Shown piece after piece: positions 50,075 through 53,491 of a DNA stretch of 53,491 nt. The translations under genes and the position numbers were made by a program. Numbering within the stretch: position 1 is the stretch's first letter; each line of letters begins with the position of its first letter. The notes beneath the pieces are model-generated. The model was given only the letters and a program-made list of their open reading frames with translations, did not search any database and was not told where the DNA came from. The DNA is from Geminicoccaceae bacterium (GTDB taxonomy: Bacteria; Pseudomonadota; Alphaproteobacteria; Geminicoccales; Geminicoccaceae), in contig JANQNY010000023.1 in NCBI GenBank assembly GCA_028279345.1, positions 1-53,491 of the forward strand, read 5' to 3'.

Positions 50075-51868
50075 GTGGTGGCCGACGATCTTTCGCAATT
50101 CAAGGCGCGCCTGCCCGTTGTGGAGATCGTCCAGCACTTTGTGCGGCTGACGCGCGCGGGGCCGCTCTGGAAGGGGCTGTGCCCGTTCCACCAGGAAAAA
50201 ACCCCATCCTTCACGGTGACCGAGAGCCGCGGCAGCTTTCACTGTTTCGGCTGTGGCAAGCACGGGAACGCCCTCGATTTCCTCATCGAGATCGAGGGTC
50301 TGACCTTCGCCGATGCCGTGCGACGGGCGGCCGATCTCACGGGGATCGAGCCGCCGCGGCTGGGCCATGACGACGGGGAGGCCGAGCGCGGAAGTCTCGA
50401 CGACCTGCGCGCCGTGCTAGAGACCGCGTGCGCGCTGTTCCGCGAGGCGCTGACGACGTCGTCGGGTGCGGCGGCCCACGCCTATATCCTCGAGCGCCGC
50501 CGGCTGCGGCCTGAAACTGTCGAGCGCTTCGAGCTGGGCTATGCGGACGCCGGTCGCAGCTCGCTCACCCGAGCGCTCCAGGCCCGGGGTGCATCGATCG
50601 AGACCCTCGCGGCGGCTGGCTTGACAGTGATGCCGGATGACGGCGGCGAGCCCTACGACCGCTTCCGCGATCGGCTGACGTTTCCGATCCGCGACGCGCG
50701 CGGCAAGCTCGCGGGTTTCGGCGGTCGCGCACTTCGGGAAGACGTCGGTGCGAAATACCTCAATAGCCCCGAGGGTCCGCTTTTCAAAAAGCGTGAGCTG
50801 CTTTACGGCGTGCATCTGCTCGACCGGCGTACGGGGCGCGGCAGTCTGCATCTCGTCGAGGGGTATATGGACGTGATCGCTCTTGCCGAGCACGGCATCG
50901 CTGCCGTGGCACCGCTCGGCACCGCCGTCACGGCCGAGCAGCTCGCCCAGGCGTGGCGGCTGGAGACGGCGCCGGTGGTGTGCCTCGATGGTGACGAGGC
51001 GGGCCAGCGGGCCGCCGGCCGCCTCGCCGAGTTGGCAGCACCCGTGCTGCGTCCGGGCTTGACGCTGCGGTTTGCGACCGTGCCGGCGGGAGACGACCCC
51101 GACAGCCTGGTACGCCGCGGCGGCCGCGAGGCGCTCCTGGAGACGACGGCGGCCGCTTTGCCGCTCGCCGACGTGCTCTGGCGGCATGTGGGCGAGACGG
51201 GAACGCCCGCCGGACCGGAGGCACGGGCGCTCGTGCGGCGGCGCCTGCGCGAGCTTGTCGCCAGCATCGCCGATGCCGATGTGCGACGCGAGTACGTGCG
51301 CGAGTTTCAGGAGCGGCTCGGCGATCGCGTGAGCGGTGATCTCGGCGTGCGCCGGCGCAGCGTGCTCGAGCAGCCGGGCCGAACGCTGATGGCGGGGCAG
51401 GCCGACGTCGAGCTCGGACGCGCCCGCGCCATCCTGGCACCCTTGCTTCTTGCGCCGGAACTCCTCGCTCGATTCGATGAGGCGGTGGGCGCCCTGCAGT
51501 TCGCCGATGCGAGGCTGGAACGGCTGAAAGAGTGCCTGCTCGACTTTGCTGCGAGCGAGCAGCCCCTGGAGGCTGATGCAATCAGGACACATATTCAACG
51601 CGTAGGTTTGGGAGAGCTGGCCGCCGAGGTTGTAAGAAACGTGCCTCGACCTACTTTTAGGGGCTCGCTAATCGACCATCAGGCTGAGTTGTATGGCGCG
51701 GCGCTCGAACGGGATCGGCATGGTCACAGCGGGCGTGCCGAGCAGGAGTTGTTTGCCGAGGCCTTGTTGGTTGGGGTGGAGAATGGCTCTGGTGAGATCT
51801 CGAGCCGCGCGGTGGGTGTTGATAGCCTGATCAACAACCGACGTCCGGGATCTGACGATCGTGTGTGA
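50075..51868 (+). CDS. dnaG: DNA primase
   Basis: Synthesises RNA primers at the replication fork. The 597-residue product has an N-terminal zinc finger (C36, H39, C57, C60 in CPFHQEKTPSF and FHCFGCGKHG), the catalytic core LTFPIRDARGKLAGFGGR, and a TOPRIM domain with VEGYMDVIALAEHG and CLDGDEAGQRAA. Two adjacent GTG codons (50075, 50078) serve as start. After about residue 505 codon use changes (AGG, AGA, CTA, GTA) and the tail has little family resemblance. Confidence 0.95.
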   Translation: MVADDLSQFKARLPVVEIVQHFVRLTRAGPLWKGLCPFHQEKTPSFTVTESRGSFHCFGCGKHGNALDFLIEIEGLTFADAVRRAADLTGIEPPRLGHDDGEAERGSLDDLRAVLETACALFREALTTSSGAAAHAYILERRRLRPETVERFELGYADAGRSSLTRALQARGASIETLAAAGLTVMPDDGGEPYDRFRDRLTFPIRDARGKLAGFGGRALREDVGAKYLNSPEGPLFKKRELLYGVHLLDRRTGRGSLHLVEGYMDVIALAEHGIAAVAPLGTAVTAEQLAQAWRLETAPVVCLDGDEAGQRAAGRLAELAAPVLRPGLTLRFATVPAGDDPDSLVRRGGREALLETTAAALPLADVLWRHVGETGTPAGPEARALVRRRLRELVASIADADVRREYVREFQERLGDRVSGDLGVRRRSVLEQPGRTLMAGQADVELGRARAILAPLLLAPELLARFDEAVGALQFADARLERLKECLLDFAASEQPLEADAIRTHIQRVGLGELAAEVVRNVPRPTFRGSLIDHQAELYGAALERDRHGHSGRAEQELFAEALLVGVENGSGEISSRAVGVDSLINNRRPGSDDRV

Positions 51869-51961
51869 GCGGCGGCAACTTTTGGAATTTCAAGCAATAT
51901 CGGCGGTTAACGGGCGCCGAAATCTGACCGACGCGAATGGCTTTTGCGGGAGTAGCGCATC

Positions 51962-53491
51962 GTGAAGCACGACATGGCTGGGAAAGCCGCTGGCAGGGGG
52001 AAGACCCAGGACGTGCTCGAGCCGGAGCCGATCAACAGCCTCGACGAGCTTCTCGAGCTCGCGCCAACGCTCAAGAAGCTCTTTGGCAATGCTGGCAAGC
52101 GGCTTTCCGTCAGTGTCGATCAGCTCAACGCTGCGTTGCCCGACAGTATACCCCCGGATCAGCTCGACGATCTCATCGGCCTGCTCGAGCAGAATGGCGT
52201 CACCGTTCTGCGCCAGGAGGAGGAGGGCGCTGACAAGGCCGACGAGGAGGACGATTCCGAGAGCAGCGGCGGGCTCGACGAGGCGGATCTCGGCCGGACG
52301 GATGATCCCGTGCGGATGTACCTGCGTGAGATGGGGACGATCGAGCTCTTATCGCGCGAGGGCGAGATCGAGATCGCCAAGCGGATCGAGTCCGGTCGCA
52401 ATGCGGTCCTGGAGGCGCTCTGCGAGAGCCCGCTGACGATGCAGGCGGTCATCGGCTGGCGCGATCGCATTCTGTCCGGCGAGGCGCTCCTGCGGGAGAT
52501 CATCGACCTCGATGCAACCTATGGCGGCGGGCCGAGCGACGATGCCGAGCCTCTGCCCGAGGGACAGGCGAGCGATCTGGCGGCTGTCGTCGACGGTGTG
52601 AAGGCCGAAGCGCACGATGCCGAGCAGCGCCTTGGCTCGGCGGCTGCTGCGGCCGCTGCGCCGACGCCGAGCGAAGAGAGCCCGGCGGCACCACCAGCGG
52701 ACGGCGGTGATGGCGCCGAGGGTCCGGCTGCGGGGGAAGACGAGGACGGAGCGCGCGCGGAGGACGGTGCCGGCGAGGGCGAGGGCGAGGACGTCGACGA
52801 GGATACGTTGTCGCTGTCGGCGCTCGAGGAGAAGGTGCGCGACGGCGTCCTCGAGAATTTCGAATCGATTGCGCAAACTTATGGCTCGCTGCGCGAGCTA
52901 CAGGTCAAGCGTTTGTCTGCGGTTGCCGCCAAGCAGCCGGTCGCGCAGGAACTCGATTCCGAGTACCACGCAACGCGTCAACGTGTCGTCGAGCTGATGC
53001 AGCAGGTCAGCTTGAACAATGTGCGCGTCGAAGCGCTGGTCGACCAGCTGCAGACGATGTCGAAGGAGCTGACCCGCCTCGAGGGCAAGCTCATGAAGCT
53101 CGCGGTTAGCTGCCGGGTGCCGCGCGAGAGTTTTCTCAAGCACTACAAGGGGCATGAACTCGACCCCGAGTGGACGCAACGCGTGCGACGTCTCAACGAG
53201 CGTGGTTGGGCGGAATTCGTCGATCAGCACGGGGCGGAGATCGACGACGTCCGCCAGCAGATCGCGGCCATCGCGGAGCAGACGGGCCTGCAGATCGGCG
53301 AGGTTCGCTCGATCGTCGCCCGTGTGCAGAAGGGCGAGCGCGAAGCTGGCCAAGCCAAGAAGGAAATGGTCGAAGCCAATCTGCGCCTCGTCATCTCCAT
53401 CGCGAAGAAATACACCAACCGCGGCCTGCAGTTTCTGGATCTAATTCAGGAAGGCAATATCGGGCTGATGAAGGCGGTGGACAAGTTCGAG
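51962..53491 (+). CDS. rpoD: RNA polymerase primary sigma factor, truncated at window end
   Basis: Housekeeping sigma-70. The first 510 codons are present: region 1.1 ([19 protein letters not shown]), region 1.2 ([22 protein letters not shown]), and a long non-conserved region with an Ala/Glu/Gly/Asp-rich acidic stretch (about 52640-52800). Regions 2.1-2.2 follow ([36 protein letters not shown]), where the window stops. GTG at 51962, nine bases after GGGAG, is the favoured start; ATG 51974 is the alternative. Confidence 0.95.
   Translation, partial: MKHDMAGKAAGRGKTQDVLEPEPINSLDELLELAPTLKKLFGNAGKRLSVSVDQLNAALPDSIPPDQLDDLIGLLEQNGVTVLRQEEEGADKADEEDDSESSGGLDEADLGRTDDPVRMYLREMGTIELLSREGEIEIAKRIESGRNAVLEALCESPLTMQAVIGWRDRILSGEALLREIIDLDATYGGGPSDDAEPLPEGQASDLAAVVDGVKAEAHDAEQRLGSAAAAAAAPTPSEESPAAPPADGGDGAEGPAAGEDEDGARAEDGAGEGEGEDVDEDTLSLSALEEKVRDGVLENFESIAQTYGSLRELQVKRLSAVAAKQPVAQELDSEYHATRQRVVELMQQVSLNNVRVEALVDQLQTMSKELTRLEGKLMKLAVSCRVPRESFLKHYKGHELDPEWTQRVRRLNERGWAEFVDQHGAEIDDVRQQIAAIAEQTGLQIGEVRSIVARVQKGEREAGQAKKEMVEANLRLVISIAKKYTNRGLQFLDLIQEGNIGLMKAVDKFE

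Overview
This GC-rich window with tightly packed, often overlapping genes reads as a chromosomal housekeeping segment of an alphaproteobacterium, probably of the Rhodospirillales or a related order (inference). The clues are an uninterrupted nuoA-N operon running into birA-coaX-rnj, a short prolyl-tRNA synthetase without an editing insertion, a single LolC/E-type permease, LpxI rather than LpxH in lipid A synthesis, RNase J, and the order yqeY-dnaG-rpoD. No insertion sequence, phage gene, CRISPR array, integrase or toxin-antitoxin pair was seen.

Layout. 1-242: two divergent tRNA genes, Val(TAC) cut by the window edge and Asp(GTC). 268-609: a possible small secreted protein on the minus strand. 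758-14873: all 14 subunits of respiratory complex I. 14886-18790: biotin ligase, type III pantothenate kinase, RNase J, methylmalonyl-CoA epimerase and a small membrane protein. 18999-25714: proS, lipoprotein-release ABC genes and dnaE. 25956-40209: a translation-to-envelope string (rpsB, tsf, pyrH, frr, uppS, cdsA, dxr, rseP, bamA, ompH/skp, lpxD, fabZ, lpxA, lpxI, lpxB). 40314-41270: msrP. 41611-49481: a minus-strand block (carA, carB, greA, an ELM1-family protein, trxB, a LysR regulator) ending in a clear intrinsic terminator at 41405-41432. 49609 to the end: yqeY, dnaG and a truncated rpoD.

How the genes work together. Complex I supplies proton-motive force. The birA, coaX and mce products relate to biotin and CoA metabolism; biotin ligase and the epimerase would both serve a propionyl-CoA carboxylase route, whose other genes are not here. 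The rpsB-lpxB string joins ribosome factors, undecaprenyl and phospholipid precursors, isoprenoid synthesis, outer-membrane protein assembly and lipid A synthesis. Many of its junctions are stop/start overlaps, so translational coupling is likely. The minus block joins pyrimidine/arginine precursor synthesis, transcript cleavage and thiol redox.

I found no convincing new multi-gene system. The observations most worth checking are a two-tier hairpin in the rpsB leader, a multi-hairpin element ending in a terminator next to the LysR gene, an abrupt codon-usage patch inside nuoM, the ELM1-family gene with its uncertain start, and the run of non-ATG starts in the lpx genes. Starts were chosen by family N-termini and Shine-Dalgarno spacing. 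Promoters are sequence matches only.
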